Shown here piece after piece: positions 41,795-41,985 of a stretch of 41,985 bases of DNA. Position 1 is the first letter of the stretch; every line of letters starts with the position of its first letter. This stretch comes from Spirochaetia bacterium (GTDB taxonomy: Bacteria; Spirochaetota; Spirochaetia; Sphaerochaetales; Sphaerochaetaceae), in assembly GCA_009930325.1 (NCBI GenBank), contig RZYO01000010.1, forward strand, positions 1-41,985, in the 5' to 3' direction. The notes beneath the pieces are model-generated. The model did not search any database and was not told the origin of the DNA. It was given only the letters and a program-made list of their open reading frames with translations. Position numbers and translations under genes: made by a program.

Positions 41795-41885
41795 AATTTT
41801 AGAATTAGATTAATTGTATTTATTTTAATAATCAACAGGTTATAAACACTTAAATATAAATATTTAATATTATTTTCAATAAAGC

Positions 41886-41910
41886 AAAAAAAAATACACC
41901 ATAAGGTGTA
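41886..41910 (-). terminator. Terminator of the rRNA operon
   Basis: On the minus strand TACACC and GGTGTA pair around TTAT and are followed by nine T. It lies 13 bases past the 5S rRNA 3' end. The same TACACC/GGTGTA stem is used in the terminator at 34719-34765. Confidence 0.85.
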
Positions 41911-41922
41911 AAAAATAAAAAA

Positions 41923-41985
41923 GGCCCGGCAGCTACCTACTCTCCCACAAAAATGTAGTACCATCGGCGTAAGAGCGCTTAACTG
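41923..41985 (-). rRNA. rrf: 5S ribosomal RNA, 3' half (partial, runs off the window)
   Basis: The minus strand reads from AGCGCTCTTACGCCGATGGT to the highly conserved GTGGGAGAGTAGGTAGCTGC and the closing GCCGGGCC of helix I. About 63 bases are present; the 5' half lies beyond the window end. It implies that an rRNA operon ends here, transcribed towards the HAD gene. Confidence 0.93.

Noticed and set aside
1-41985. CRISPR arrays, insertion sequences, prophage genes or tRNA genes
   Set aside because: No regularly spaced repeats, transposase, phage structural genes or cloverleaf sequences were seen on reading the intergenic regions; all gaps are under 300 bases.

Overview
This AT-rich (by eye about 27-28% G+C), gene-dense chromosomal window most likely comes from a spirochaete (Spirochaetota). 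The evidence is gene order rather than any one gene. A cell-division cluster runs mraZ-rsmH-ftsL-murF-mraY-ftsW-ftsQ-ftsA-ftsZ and then continues into xerD, a dprA-like gene, xerC and hslV-hslU, much like the order I recall from Borrelia and Treponema. groES stands alone without groEL beside a sigma factor gene. An AtoS/AtoC pair sits next to murG, and a DUF4912 gene sits next to a GH57 gene. The window reads as core genome: I see no insertion sequence, prophage, CRISPR array or tRNA. The family within the phylum is not resolved.

Layout. 1-2200: a short primary-like sigma factor gene (minus), a small unknown gene (minus) and groES (plus). 2206-9704 (minus): an operon murG-cvpA-holB-atoS-atoC-dinG with mostly overlapping genes. 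9941-12718 (plus): secA alone. 12785-15538: a divergent pair, a LysM/degenerate-LytM protein (minus) and the class B penicillin-binding protein FtsI (plus). 15539-29687 (minus): the long division and envelope operon from mraZ down to hslVU and an FlhF-like GTPase. 29916-34717: two GH57 alpha-glucan enzymes and a DUF4912 protein, divergently arranged. 34844-38413 (minus): DegT-like protein, nadK, recN. 38575-40927 (plus): a CdaR-type regulator and glycerate kinase. 40970-41794 (minus): a Cof-type HAD phosphatase. 41923-41985 (minus): the 3' half of a 5S rRNA that runs off the window, with its terminator.

The strongest regulatory observation is at 1021-1207. The short sigma factor gene is preceded by a full-consensus sigma-54 (-24/-12) promoter. 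Further upstream are two near-identical 17-bp dyads exactly 41 bp apart, placed where bacterial enhancer-binding proteins bind. A sigma-54 activator (AtoC, with intact GAFTGA) and its kinase are encoded about 3.3 kb away. Together these suggest an RpoN-to-sigma-70-family cascade like the RpoN-RpoS pathway of Borrelia, but with enhancer-like sites. Other regulatory signals are four helically phased MraZ-box-like repeats before mraZ, a CIRCE-shaped but non-CIRCE inverted repeat before groES, and three plus-strand genes whose -10 hexamer ends exactly 6 nt before the ATG (likely leaderless).

Several proteins keep their fold signatures but have lost key residues. These are the DprA-like protein, the FlhF-like GTPase (alone where I would expect the flgB flagellar operon), the LytM domain, and the DegT-like protein (PLP lysine replaced by histidine). 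Start codons were reassigned where a Shine-Dalgarno sequence decided them; ftsA and ftsQ appear to use TTG, and mraZ and the DegT-like gene GTG.
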